From positions 819,501 through 883,500 of the forward strand of contig NC_059388.1 in the NCBI RefSeq assembly GCF_019703515.2: a stretch of DNA of 64,000 nucleotides, read 5' to 3'. The notes beneath the pieces were generated by a model. The model saw only the letters and a program-made list of their open reading frames with translations, was not told the DNA's origin and searched no databases. Positions within the stretch are counted from its first letter, which is position 1. The number at the start of each line of letters is the position of its first letter. The stretch is from Myxocyprinus asiaticus. Lineage: Eukaryota > Chordata > Actinopteri > Cypriniformes > Catostomidae. Positions 53,413 through 64,000 of this stretch are shown here, piece after piece. Made by a program: the position numbers and the translations under genes.

Positions 53413-53760
53413 TCATAATGTGTAAATGAAATGAGTGGCAATTACAAGAAATGTCCAATAGAGGGCATCCAAGCTCCATTGTTGAATGATTCCCCACATA
53501 ACACTTCAGTGGAGAATGGGCTGCTCCTTGCTGCAAGTTCATGAGTTTGAACCCTTGTCCAGTCGAATCCCATAGAAAAATGCAAAGCAAACAAATGTGT
53601 CCCCACTCAAGATATACATCCACTGAGGTGCGGATGCAATCTTTTTTATTAAAATATATAGTTTTATATGGACAAATTAGAACATTTAATGTCTTATGCA
53701 ATGAGCGGATTAATTACCACTAGACCACACAGTCAGACACCTTTAAACCGGCGCTGATTG
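53413..53760. other. No recognised gene
   Basis: An A-box-like TGGTCTAGTGGTAA (minus strand, about 53720-53735) and a B-box-like GGGTTCAAACTC (about 53547-53560) lie about 170 bp apart, too far for one tRNA. Otherwise unremarkable. Confidence 0.3.
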
Positions 53761-55402
<1,642 letters not shown>

Positions 55403-55615
55403 TAATATCTCATGACCGTAGCACACATAGAGATGAAGTTGTCAATTTTATTGTTAAATATTTATTTTAAAGCTTGAATTGATCACCAAGAATGACTTTT
55501 TATCAAAGCAGCCATTTAAAATAATCTTTTACTAGCACTCATCGTTGCTGTGCGACTTCAAACGCTGTGTTTCATGAGCATGACGTTGTTATTTTGCTAG
55601 CCATCATAAACAGAT
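55403..55615. other. No recognised gene
   Basis: Unassigned sequence between the Tc1 element and the hAT-like target duplication. Confidence 0.3.
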
Positions 55616-55623
55616 CTTTAACT
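55616..55623 (+). repeat. 8-bp target-site duplication, left (CTTTAACT)
   Basis: Identical to 56796-56803. Confidence 0.85.
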
Positions 55624-56795
55624 TAGTGTTTCACAACTGGTGAGTCCGGACTGGGTCACGGACAGCAGGGAAAGAACAATGCCATGGTTCTCCCATTGAA
55701 GATTTTTCAGGGGCTGCCCAAGTGATAGCCTATTTAGGACTGCCGAGGCAAACTGAATGATAATCTCGCAGCTAAAGGCTTCTCATCTGCACTGCGATAT
55801 CTTCACTGTGCGATTTAAGCTTTCGCACGAGTGTAACGGAACCAGCTAACGCTTATGCTCTGCTTGTCTTGATATTGCGGTGCACAGACCTCAAAACTGA
55901 TGAGATCAATTTCAGTTCTAGTGAGACTTTTCTTGTTTAAAGCATTACGGATAAACTCAAGTCAAACCTCTCAAACAGTAGGAAGCCCTGAACATGCCAA
56001 ACAGCACTGAGGAAAAGAGCAACACTGTGTTATGCGCTAAAAAAATTTTTTTCATATATTTTTTTCACCTTTACAAAATTGTTTTATGATTTTACATGAG
56101 TAAAAGTAACTGATATATTTTTACAAAATGTTAGTTTCATGTGAAATAATTCTATATGTAGAATCTATTACACATAATTTTTATATTAACAGTGGCAGTT
56201 GTAGTTAAAATCTCAATGTGTTTAGGCTAGAATTTTATCATATATACTATAGTTTATTATTATTATATATTATTATAGACTAGCAACATTCACCTAACTA
56301 TGGTAATGGCCTTTCCTCCTGTGTATATAGGTTATGTTTGAATGATTTTTGAAATTAGGAAACAAACGGCATAATAATGGGCTCATTTAAATAAATATGC
56401 TCTTTATTTTTTAAAAGGGGGGAAAGAAAACTTCCTATAGCTTTTGTCAACAACAAATAATGCATGCCTTTATACTTGAAAACCATGAACAATACTATGC
56501 AAGATAAAAGGAAATGCGACCCAGGATACATTAAATGTGTAATGTGTAAACTGTGTAATGATGTGTAAACTGTGTTGTGTAAATCAGATGTTTATTGTAA
56601 TTGTCATACTGCTATGTTGCTTGGAACCGCACCCAAGACTTTCACCCACTGTTGCACTTGTGTATATGGTTGAGTGACAATAAAGGGATTTGATTTTATT
56701 TGAAATACAGGTTACGTTTTTACGTTTTTACTAATCGCCACTTGATTTCCAAAGTAAAATCTGGGTCCCAAAGCAAAACCAGTTGAGAACCACTT
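55624..56795. mobile_element. Non-autonomous hAT-like (Charlie-type) element
   Basis: Left end TAGTGTTTCACAACTGG. The right end, reversed, reads AAGTGGTTCTCAACTGG. These match the CAGTGGTTCTCAAC termini of Charlie-type hAT elements. An exact 8-bp duplication CTTTAACT flanks it, the length expected for hAT. The interior has no transposase frame. An L2-like 3' tail sits inside near the right end (56585-56702). Confidence 0.85.
56585..56702 (+). mobile_element. L2-like LINE 3' tail inside the hAT-like element
   Basis: ACTGCTATGTTG-like, CCGCACCCAAGACTTTCACC and TTGCACTTGTGTATATGG, then GTGACAATAAAGGGATTTGA. This matches the reverse complement of 1440-1540 in the LINE at 1399-4990. It is a severely 5'-truncated insertion. 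Confidence 0.8.
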
Positions 56796-56803
56796 CTTTA
56801 ACT
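56796..56803 (+). repeat. 8-bp target-site duplication, right (CTTTAACT)
   Basis: Identical to 55616-55623. Confidence 0.85.
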
Positions 56804-57340
56804 TTATATGTCGTTCTTTTGATAAACACAGTTAACTGAATAACACAGATACAGATACTTAGACTTTACAAAACAGACTGTGCATATGCGAGAAGTTGAC
56901 GAAAGAGGGATCCTTCTAGACACAACCGATTTTGCGATCTTGCCAGTTCAACCAATCTCCGCATTATTTGCGGTAGCTTGCCATTTTTATAATTCCCACA
57001 AATATTTCCCAAAAAACCCCCCGCATATCTGAGGGATTCCCATCGCTTTCCTTCATGTTAGACAGCAGCCAAACAAGTGCTTGAAAGCAGTTGTAAAATT
57101 TCAAAATATACAGTTAATCTACATATTAACGGTGTATCCTTCTAAACATTTGTGGCACCGCAGACAGCACAAACATCACAACTTACATTTAATTTTCACC
57201 CTGCTGCTGAGAATGAGACAAAAAACCCCGCATTTATACAAAGAAACATTCACTTAAAATCCCCATTAGTTGTGTAATAAAATGTGATTAGAATTTGAAG
57301 TGTTATTAATACAGTATTTTTGGTAAATGACTTCTGTGCT
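56804..57340. other. No recognised gene
   Basis: AT-rich sequence without a convincing frame. CCTTCTAGACACAAC at 56911 recalls the tRNA-Tyr 3' end but is too short to call. Confidence 0.3.
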
Positions 57341-59035
57341 CATATTAAAGAATTACATTTGTTCATTTAATTTAAAGCCGGTTTATGGATAAATAAAAAT
57401 GGTAAATAACTTCATTACAGTATAATCTTTAGATCTCTGAATGGTGATATTTAGACAACATTATGCCAAGACATCGAAGATGCTAAATTGCGAACAGATT
57501 TTTAAATATTGAACGGTGTTACCATGGCGATTCACTAAATTAATGGAAAAAATAGGCAAACCGGAAGCGTCTCATATCTTCTGTGTGCATTGTGTGATTT
57601 AGATTAAAATTGAGTTGTATGTTTTTTCTTGGGGGCTAATAACATGGATGTGGCTATTGTGGGTCACAGTCATAGTGCCACCAACTGGCAGCAGGAAGTG
57701 TAGCACTTACAACAGACTTTGAAAAAGTTATCTTACGTTTACCTAAATTGCTTAAATTGTTTAAACACTGCTGATGGAAAATTTTGTGAAGTTGTAGTCA
57801 AACTGGAATGATGGCATATATCTATTAATCACTGTATGATTAGGGTCCAAGTTTACATTAATGTTGAGTTGTTGCTGTGTCCATCATTGTTTGTTTTCTG
57901 AAAGCCACCGAGTGGAAATGGACCCATGGTGCGAGGTGCGAGGACCCTATTGTATCTGCTTCATTTATTATTATTATTAGGGCCCGAGCACCGAGGTGCG
58001 AGGACCCTATTGTATCTGCTCCGTTTATTATTATTATTATTCTGTATTCTTTTCCAAAGTGAATCACATTTTTGAGGGCATAAACATACTCGAAAACTCA
58101 TGAAACTTTGGACACGCGTCAGAAGTGGCGAAAATTGACATCTGATATGGGTTTCAGAATGAGGTGTGGCAAAATGGCTCGATAGCGCCATTTACAAAAT
58201 GTCAACATTGTGCGAGGACCCAATTGTATCTGCTCCATTTATTATTAGGTCCCAAGCACCGATGGTGCGAGGACCTTATTGTTCTTCTAGGCGTTTCTTA
58301 TTTTTTCCCAAATAAATCGCATTTTTGAGGGCCTAAACATACTCAAAAACTCAGGAAACTTTGCACACGCATCAGAAGTGGAAAGAATTTACATCTGATA
58401 TGGGTTTCAGAATTAGGTGTGGCAAAATGGCTTGATAGCGCCACCTACAAACTTTCAACGATGTGCGCTTTACACTATGTTTCACCTACATGTACGAAAA
58501 TTGGTACACATGTGTAACATGCTCGAAAACACATGAAACTTTGCACACATCTCAGAAGTGGGGAAAATGTACATCTGATACTGGTTTTAGAATTAATTGT
58601 GGCAAAATGGCTCGATAGCGCCACCTACAAAATTTCAACGAAGCAGCCCTCACGCCACGTTTCACCTACACGTAAGAAAATTGGTAGGCATATGTAACAT
58701 GTCAACACGTACAAAAAAATCTCTTAGAACCATATCCTAAACCCAACAGGAAGTCAGCCATTATGATTTTCCTGTTCAATTTTTGCCATTTCCAGGCCTT
58801 GTACTTTAACAAACTCCTCCTAGAGATTAAATCAGATCAACATCATATTCGGTCAGTCTAATCTAAAGGCCTTTGTGATGCTAAATTGCGAAGCTTTTGA
58901 CTTTTCTTTGAACGGCGTGTCCGTGGCGGCCTGGCATAGTTTGATGTTTCGCCATGAAAAAGGAAGTTGTTGTAACTCAAACATACAATATCCAATCATC
59001 CCCATACTTCACGTTTAATGACAGTCCCGGCCTGA
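57341..59035 (+). repeat. Interspersed repeat with GGTGCGAGGACCC hairpin modules
   Basis: Four copies of GTGCGAGGACC followed by TATTG or similar (about 57932, 57992, 58208, 58266). At 57981 and 58251 it is preceded by a GGGCCCGAGCACC-like arm, so the two can fold back on each other. A paragraph of about 135 bp (TTTGAGGGC ... AAAATGGCTCGATAGCGCCA) occurs at about 58070 and again at about 58325, 254 bp later, and in part at 58520-58640. ATTATT runs follow the modules. The family is abundant in cyprinids in my recollection; its class is unknown to me. Confidence 0.65.
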
Positions 59036-59205
59036 CAGAGGTGGGTAGAGTAGCCAAAAACTGTACTCTACAATTACTTAAAAAAAATAATTACTCAAGT
59101 AGAAGTAAAAGTACTAACATAAGTAATTACTTGAGTAAGAGTTAGAAAGTATCCAATTAAAAGAGTACTCAAGTAGTGAGTAACTCGTTAATTTCACAAA
59201 TGACA
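59036..59205. mobile_element. Short palindromic MITE-like repeat
   Basis: GTGGGTAGAGTAGCCAAAAA at the left and repeated AGTACTCAAGTAGTGAGTAACT-type motifs at the right. The centre contains AAGTAATTACTTGAGT, itself palindromic. Resembles a common fish MITE. Confidence 0.5.
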
Positions 59206-59214
59206 TAATAGATG

Positions 59215-59545
59215 TTATCTACCCTATATTACATTACATAATACACATTGAACATGTATTTCAGAATTATTATTAATGGAAATTCTGTCATCATTCACCA
59301 TCATGTTGTTCCAAACCCATATGACTTTCTTTCTTCCATGCAACACAATAAGGATATAGTAACTATTTACTTTCAGTGAATTTATTTTTCTCCATTTTTT
59401 GAAAGTGAATGGTGACTGAGACTGTCAATCCCTAACATTCTGTCTAACATATTTTGTGTTCCACAGAATACAGAAGGTCACATGGGTTTGGAACAACATG
59501 AAGGTAGGGAAATTATGAGCTATCACTTTAAAGAGATAGTTTACC
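59215..59545. mobile_element. MITE-like element with TIRs
   Basis: Left CATCATGTTGTTCCAAACCC and right GGGTTTGGAACAACATGAAG are inverted copies. The outer parts AATTCTGTCATCATTCACC and GGTAGGGAAATTATGAGCTA are diverged. No coding region. Confidence 0.7.
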
Positions 59546-60000
59546 CAAAAATGCAAATTCTCTCATCATTTACACACCCTCATGCCATCCCAGATATGGA
59601 TGACTTCCTTTCTTCTGCTGAACACAAATTAAGATTTTTAGAAGAATATTTTAGCTCTGTAGGCCAACATTTTGATGCTCCAAAAAGCACATAAAGGCAG
59701 CATAAAAGTAATTCATACGACTCCAGTAGTTAAATCCATATCTTCAGTAGTGATATGATAGGTGTGGGTGAGAAACAGATCAATATTTGTCATTTATTGC
59801 TACACAGCAGGGGGCGATATGCGGAGAAGAATGTGAATCACCAAAAACACAAGATGAAGCATGTGAAAGTGATCACATCGCTTCTGAAGATACTGGTTTA
59901 ACAACTGGAGTCTTATGGATTACTTTTATGCTGACTTATGTGATTTTGTTTAGCTTTAAAATGTTGCCACCCATTCACTTGCATTGTATGGACCAAAAGA
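59535..60000. mobile_element. Second MITE-like / DNA-transposon fragment
   Basis: Starts AAGAGATAGTTTACCCAAAA, then ATTCTCTCATCATTTACACA, a very common cyprinid DNA-transposon end. It ends where the L2-like fragment begins at about 60001, so the second inverted end is missing. Confidence 0.55.
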
Positions 60001-60320
60001 GCTGACACAACACAATATACAATATACACCTAATAATATACAATATACAGCATACACAAAATAAGAAGACGGTATAAAATAATATACAATATACAGTACA
60101 CACAAATAAGATGACTGTATACAATAAAAATACACTGTGCACTTTGCGGTTGAGGGCGGTGCTGTTGCCGTACCAGACAGTGATGCAGCCAGTCAGGATG
60201 CTCTCTACAGTGCTGGTGTAGAACCGTGTGAGGATGTGGTGTTTCATTCCAAACTTCCTCAGCCATCTCAGGAAGAAGAGGCGCTGGTGAGCCTTCTTCA
60301 CAACGGCCTCAGTGTGGACT
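60001..60320 (-). mobile_element. L2-like LINE fragment (RT C-terminus)
   Basis: Minus-strand translation [20 protein letters not shown], then [20 protein letters not shown], is close to residues about 325-375 of the RT at 2028-3368. The adjoining 3' UTR-like sequence (60001-60130) is joined after an internal deletion. Confidence 0.8.
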
Positions 60321-60340
60321 TAAATGTGTATAAGTGTGTG

Positions 60341-60370
60341 CATGTGTGTGTGTGTGTGTGTGTGTGTGTT
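60341..60370 (+). repeat. (TG)n microsatellite
   Basis: About 15 TG dinucleotides directly after the L2-like fragment. Confidence 0.9.
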
Positions 60371-60688
60371 CATAGCTGGGTCATAATTCCCGATTTTTAG
60401 TATGAGGTGATTCTCCCATTTATTTATTCATTCTTAGACTCATTCATTCATACATTCATGAATGCAAGTACTACGCCCACACTGCAATGACACATGTAAG
60501 ACTACCTTTATTGTTTTTACAGTTTTGCTGTTGTTGTTTTTTTTAAGTAAAAAGTGACTGATTTATTACACTAAAAAAAAAAAAAAACTGGGTCCAAGTG
60601 ACACATTGGCTGCTTTTCAACCTCTTGACCACCAGATGTTACTAGTATGCAATGTGTTGAAAAGCTTTGAATATTGAACCATTTTATG
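60371..60688. other. No recognised gene
   Basis: Contains an A-rich run at 60575-60588. No frame or repeat that I recognise. Confidence 0.3.
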
Positions 60689-62057
60689 ATAGGGTGACCA
60701 GACGTCCCCGTTTTCCGGGGACAGTCCCGATTTTTGACGGTTTGTCCCTGACTGGAGCTGTCCCCGTAAATGTCCTCATTTTTAATGCATGTTCAAAACA
60801 GTCCGCAAAGTGAAAATACATGCTAAGAAAATACATGGCAACAAGGTTAATCGTGTGCTGTTTATTTTGACCAACAGAGGGAGCTGCTCGCTATAGCAGC
60901 TTTAAGTCATTTGTCTTCCTTTACTGATTACTTGTTTGCGCCAGTTTTGCCATTATTCTGGACCAGAGAGCAAGTGCAGTTGAAAAGAAAAATCATTATC
61001 AGCTTCGAGGTGAGGCACATACTAGCTATGTTATAAATAAGTTATATTGTTATGTATTATATAAAATTAATGCATTTAAAGTAAAAATATGACATTAATA
61101 ACATGGGAAAATAAATGAAATGTATAATAAAGTATCTGCAAAGAACAACAGTAAATGTAAGTCATCACATTACAGCACAGATTACATTGCGCCTTGTTGG
61201 GAAACAAGTGACTGAAAAGAAGCATCATAAGCATAAGAGTTGATCAAAATAAAATGTATAATTAAAAAAAAAACAGGTCCATATGAGATAACTGATAGAA
61301 ACAGTAAGGTGAAATAGTGTAGTAATTATTATTATTATTATTATTATTATACAATATTGAATATCTTTGTGTCATGACTACAAATTGGAAAAAATCCCCA
61401 ACAATATGAGGCATCTAAGGGGGGCAATCAGCCCTTCAGAAATGAATTTCAGGCCCTGATATAGTACATAGTGTAAGTGTTTCATATGATTTCAGTTGTA
61501 ATGCTGAGGGAAATGTTAGTCAAGTGAGCTCATTTCTTTTGAAATTCCTCTGCCAGTTTGCCAGCAAGCAAGTTAGTAGCCTACCATCTTACTTTTAGGA
61601 AAGTGCCAGGTAAAGGTGAAGGAAAAGAGGAGAACAGAATGAATTTTGGAAGAGAGTAAGAGGAGTGATGCAAAGAGTGTTTCCAAGGGCAGGTGTCCCT
61701 GTGCTGTGGAGTCAGCTGCAATAGTTCCTATATTCAACCATTGTTTATATATGTTTGTTTAGTTCACTTTTATGCCACAGTGTCATCTACTGTATACAGT
61801 GTAGAAAAGAATGAACTCATTTGTAACAGAAGACAATTAAAAACGACCAACTTTACCTGCATATCGGAATTTCATTGAGACATATTCTCATGATATACCA
61901 TAGTTCACAATATTACATTCACCATGGTCAAAATACATAACATCCGAATTGTCCCCCTTTTTTAATTCATAGATAAGTAACGTGAAATTTCAATGACATA
62001 TTTACCTCTGAACTAGAAATGTCCCTGTTTTTCATTTCAGAAATCTGGTCACCTTAT
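60689..62057. mobile_element. Non-coding DNA-transposon-like element with GGTGACCAGA ends
   Basis: The left end AGGGTGACCAGACGTCCCCG and right end TCTGGTCACCTT are inverted. The left subterminal region contains TTTTCCGGGGACAGTCCCGA, and the right has AAATGTCCCTGTTTTTCATT, also partly inverted. No transposase frame. Flanks TTTTATGATA and TTTTATAATA are similar but do not give a clean target duplication. (ATT)n lies at 61326-61352. Confidence 0.55.
61326..61352 (+). repeat. (ATT)n microsatellite
   Basis: About nine ATT units. Confidence 0.9.
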
Positions 62058-62228
62058 TTTATAATACAGTTGAGGGGAAAGCCTCAGTTCTTCACAAAAC
62101 TTAATTTTGCCACCAAACACGCTGAATAATGCAGAGGGGGAGGAGACAGAGTCAAATATCCCTCCTAAATAGGGCCTAGTAATGCCTGTGGTTTAGATAT
62201 TTATATATTCATATATTGTCAATCATCA
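62058..62228. other. No recognised gene
   Basis: Short AT-rich spacer before the next LINE. Confidence 0.3.
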
Positions 62229-63528
62229 TGATGGCGCCGCGGATGTGGAGCGCTCCTATTGTTTTGTTGTTTTTGTTTGTTTGTCCTGTGTTTAGTAATC
62301 TTTTTCCAGTCAGTTTTACCAGAGACAAACTGCTGAACATTCGACAGCATATACCAGACAATCTTTTCCTGGTTTTTGAATATTCAGACATTTTGCTGGA
62401 CATTTTAGTTGGAGGCGTGGCTGTGTTGTTCAAGAGACGCAGGCGAGGGAGACGAGCAGGCGTGCTGGTCAAGCTCCGTCGGCGCGGCTTTCGAACAGCG
62501 CTGCCGAGTATTCATCTTGCGAATCTCCGCTCTCTTCCTAACAAAACGGACGAACTACATCTCCTCACCCGCACAAATAAGGACTTTTCAACCTCTGCTG
62601 CCTTGTGCTTCACAGAAACCTGGCTGAGTGAAGCCATTCCGGACAGTGCGTTACATATGCCAGGCTTTCAGCTGTTCAGAGCGGATCATATCGCGGAGTT
62701 AACGGGGAAAACGAGAGACGGTGGAACATGCTTTTACATCAATGAAAGTTGGTGTACAGATGTAACAATGTTAAAGAAGATGTGCTGTCCTAATTTGGAA
62801 GCGCTCTTTATTAACTGTATGCCTTTACAGCTACACAACAATAAAGGATGCATATCGCTATGTCCCTAGAGCAGCTTTGGGACTCTCTGATCACTGTCTG
62901 GTTCATTTTCTACCAAACTACAGACAGAAACTAAAATCTGCGAAGCCTGTAGTAAGGACTGCAAAGTAATGGACCAATGAAGCAGAGCTGGAACTACAAG
63001 CCTGCTTTGACTGCACTGATTGGGGTGTTTTTGAGGCTGCAGACATCAATCTGGACGAGCTCACAGATACTGTTACATATATCAGTTTCTGTGAGGATAT
63101 GTGCATCCCTACTAGGACTTATTTAATGTTTAACAATGACAAACCATGGTTTACAGCAGAACTCAGGCAACTTCGTCAGGCCAAAGAGGATGCTTACAGA
63201 GGTGGGGATAAAGTCTTGTACAGCCAGGCCAGGAACACACTGAATAAGGGAATCAGACTGGCTAAAATGAGATACTCCGAGAAGCTGAAAAACACGTTTT
63301 CAGCTAACGACCCTGCATCAGTGTGGAGTGGCATGAAACAACTTATGAATTACAGGACTCCTACCCCCAACCCTGTGGTGGACCAACAACTTGCTGATGA
63401 CCTGGATGTGTTCTACTGTAGATTTGAAAGGCACAATCTCACACCCCACACCCACTCTGACCTTCACTTCACACAAACACCAACACCTCCTGCAACCCCC
63501 CTCCTGGATATATGTATGTATGTGTGTA
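62229..63528 (+). mobile_element. CR1/L2-like LINE, 5' part with internal deletion, RT missing
   Basis: The beginning of a LINE related to the one at 1399-4990, here on the plus strand. It starts with ATGGCGCCGCGGATGTGG and codes for an endonuclease with a deletion in the middle, then the linker up to the region before the RT. A Tc1-like transposon begins at about 63529, so the RT is not in the window. Confidence 0.82.
62231..63450 (+). pseudogene. L2-like endonuclease with central deletion, and linker
   Basis: A hydrophobic N-terminus APIVLLFLFVCPVF is followed by a basic stretch KRRRRGRRAGVLVKLRRRG and endonuclease blocks LANLRSLPNK (asparagine) and LCFTETWLSEAIP (glutamate), then GGTCFYINESWC (frame to 62869). 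At about 62840 the sequence jumps to the end of the domain: [20 protein letters not shown] in another frame (SDH box), so about 100 residues including the tyrosine and GDFN boxes are missing. The linker with NNDKPWFTAELRQLRQAKED continues from 63099 to about 63430. It also contains a TAA stop near 62967. Confidence 0.8.
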
Positions 63529-64000
63529 TATACACTATATTGCCAAAAGTATTCGCTCATCTGCCTTTAGACGCATATGAACTTAAGTGACATCCCATTC
63601 TTAATCCATAGGGTTTAATATGACGTTGGCCCACCCTTTGCAGCTATAACAGCTTCAACTCTTCTGGGAAGGCTTTCCACAAGGTTTAGGAGTGTGTTTA
63701 TGGGAATTTTTGACCATTCTTCCAGAAGCGCATATGTGAGGTCAGACACTGATGTTGGACGAGAAGGCCTGGCTCACAGTCTTCGCTCTAATTCATCCCA
63801 AAGGTGCTCTATCGGGTTGAGGTCAGGACTCTGTGCAGGCCAGTCAAGTTCTTCCAAACCAAACTCACTCATCCATGTCTTTATGGACCTTGCTTTGTGC
63901 ACTGGTGCGCAGTCATGTTGGAACAGGAAGGGGCCATCCCCAAACTGTTCCCACAAAGTTGGGAGCATGGAATTGTCCAAAATCTCTTGGTATGCTGAAG
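63529..64000 (-). mobile_element. Tc1-like DNA transposon, partial (runs off the window)
   Basis: The left terminal inverted repeat ACACTATATTGCCAAAAGTA starts just after a TATA-rich junction. Then comes the C-terminal part of a Tc1-like transposase on the minus strand. The family differs from the Tc1 copies at 12965 and 53761 in its terminal repeat. Confidence 0.88.
63774..64000 (-). pseudogene. Tc1-like transposase C-terminal part
   Basis: Reads MLPTLWEQFGDGPFLFQHDC, where FQHDC holds the second catalytic aspartate. It continues APVHKARSIKTWMSEFGLEE, then SPDLNPIEHLWDELERRL with the third acidic residue as E. The frame is open from the right edge to 63774, where an in-frame stop interrupts it about 40 residues before the usual end. 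The N-terminal part is outside the window. Confidence 0.82.

Noticed and set aside
53540..53740. tRNA or SINE from A-box TGGTCTAGTGGTAA and B-box GGGTTCAAACTC
   Set aside because: The boxes are about 170 bp apart with no cloverleaf between them; they could be chance or a relic split by an insertion, but the evidence is too thin.
56905..56930. Further tRNA-Tyr 3' end (CCTTCTAGACACAAC)
   Set aside because: Only about 15 bases match and no other tRNA arm is present.
57858..58191. Protein frames across the ATTATT-rich repeat
   Set aside because: Low-complexity translation (INNNN-type runs) of a non-coding repeat.
59482..60005. Frames of about 70 residues at 59482 and 59787
   Set aside because: They fall within MITE-like repeats and resemble no protein.

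Overview
This window looks like repeat-dense nuclear DNA of a teleost fish, most likely a cyprinid. There is no operon structure and no intact single-copy gene. Nearly everything recognisable is a transposable element, often nested in another, or an RNA-polymerase-III gene family (tRNA and 5S rRNA) that has been duplicated and has decayed. The LINE clades (Tx1-like L1, L1, CR1/L2-like), a DIRS-type gag, several Tc1-like transposons, hAT-like termini and the tRNA-derived SINE are all typical of cyprinid genomes. The species assignment is inference.

Layout. 1-6290: a minus-strand Tx1-clade LINE split by a CR1/L2-like LINE (about 1399-4990) that has an almost open EN-RT region. 6475-7279: a tandem of decayed 5S rRNA copies. 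7290-9077: an internally deleted L1 with a tRNA-SINE inserted. 9297-10640: a decayed tRNA cluster (Tyr, Arg, Tyr, Arg, Leu, Met, Glu, Tyr). In it two different Tx1 fragments break two tRNA-Tyr copies at the same point. 10641-16150: a second Tx1 LINE, itself interrupted by a complete non-autonomous LTR element (11610-12767, 5-bp target duplication), a Tc1 fragment, and a 1.9-kb solo LTR (4-bp target duplication). 16200-19750: a deleted Ty3/Gypsy element with a Lys-type primer-binding site. 20040-20440: a possible Harbinger-like remnant. 21339-23420: a broken multi-exon gene with a C2-C2 zinc-finger N-terminus. It is cut off by a second LTR of the solo-LTR family in the opposite orientation, and that LTR abuts the large array directly.

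25081-51740 is the dominant feature: about 33 tandem units of roughly 803-826 bp. Each carries, on the minus strand, a tRNA-Pro(UGG), a relic of tRNA-Ile(AAU) and a tRNA-Gln(CUG) that has lost 7 nt of its anticodon arm. Seven Pro copies match the conserved vertebrate tRNA-Pro(UGG) sequence base for base as I know it. The others fall into a few diagnostic classes. One class marks the start of successive multi-unit blocks (7, 6, 5, 2, 2, 4, 2 and 2 units), so the array has higher-order structure.

51748-53412: a DIRS-type gag fragment truncated against the array. 53761-55402: a Tc1-like transposon with stop codons. 55624-56795: a non-autonomous hAT-like element with an exact 8-bp target duplication and an L2 tail inside it. 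57340-62057: several interspersed repeats. 62229-63520: another CR1/L2-like LINE with an internal deletion. 63529-64000: the start of another Tc1-like transposon that runs off the window.

The most original observations are the higher-order tRNA-Pro/Gln/Ile satellite, the repeated interruption of tRNA-Tyr by Tx1 elements at one site, the Tx1/5S junction, and an LTR that appears to mark a deletion scar between a zinc-finger gene and the tRNA satellite.
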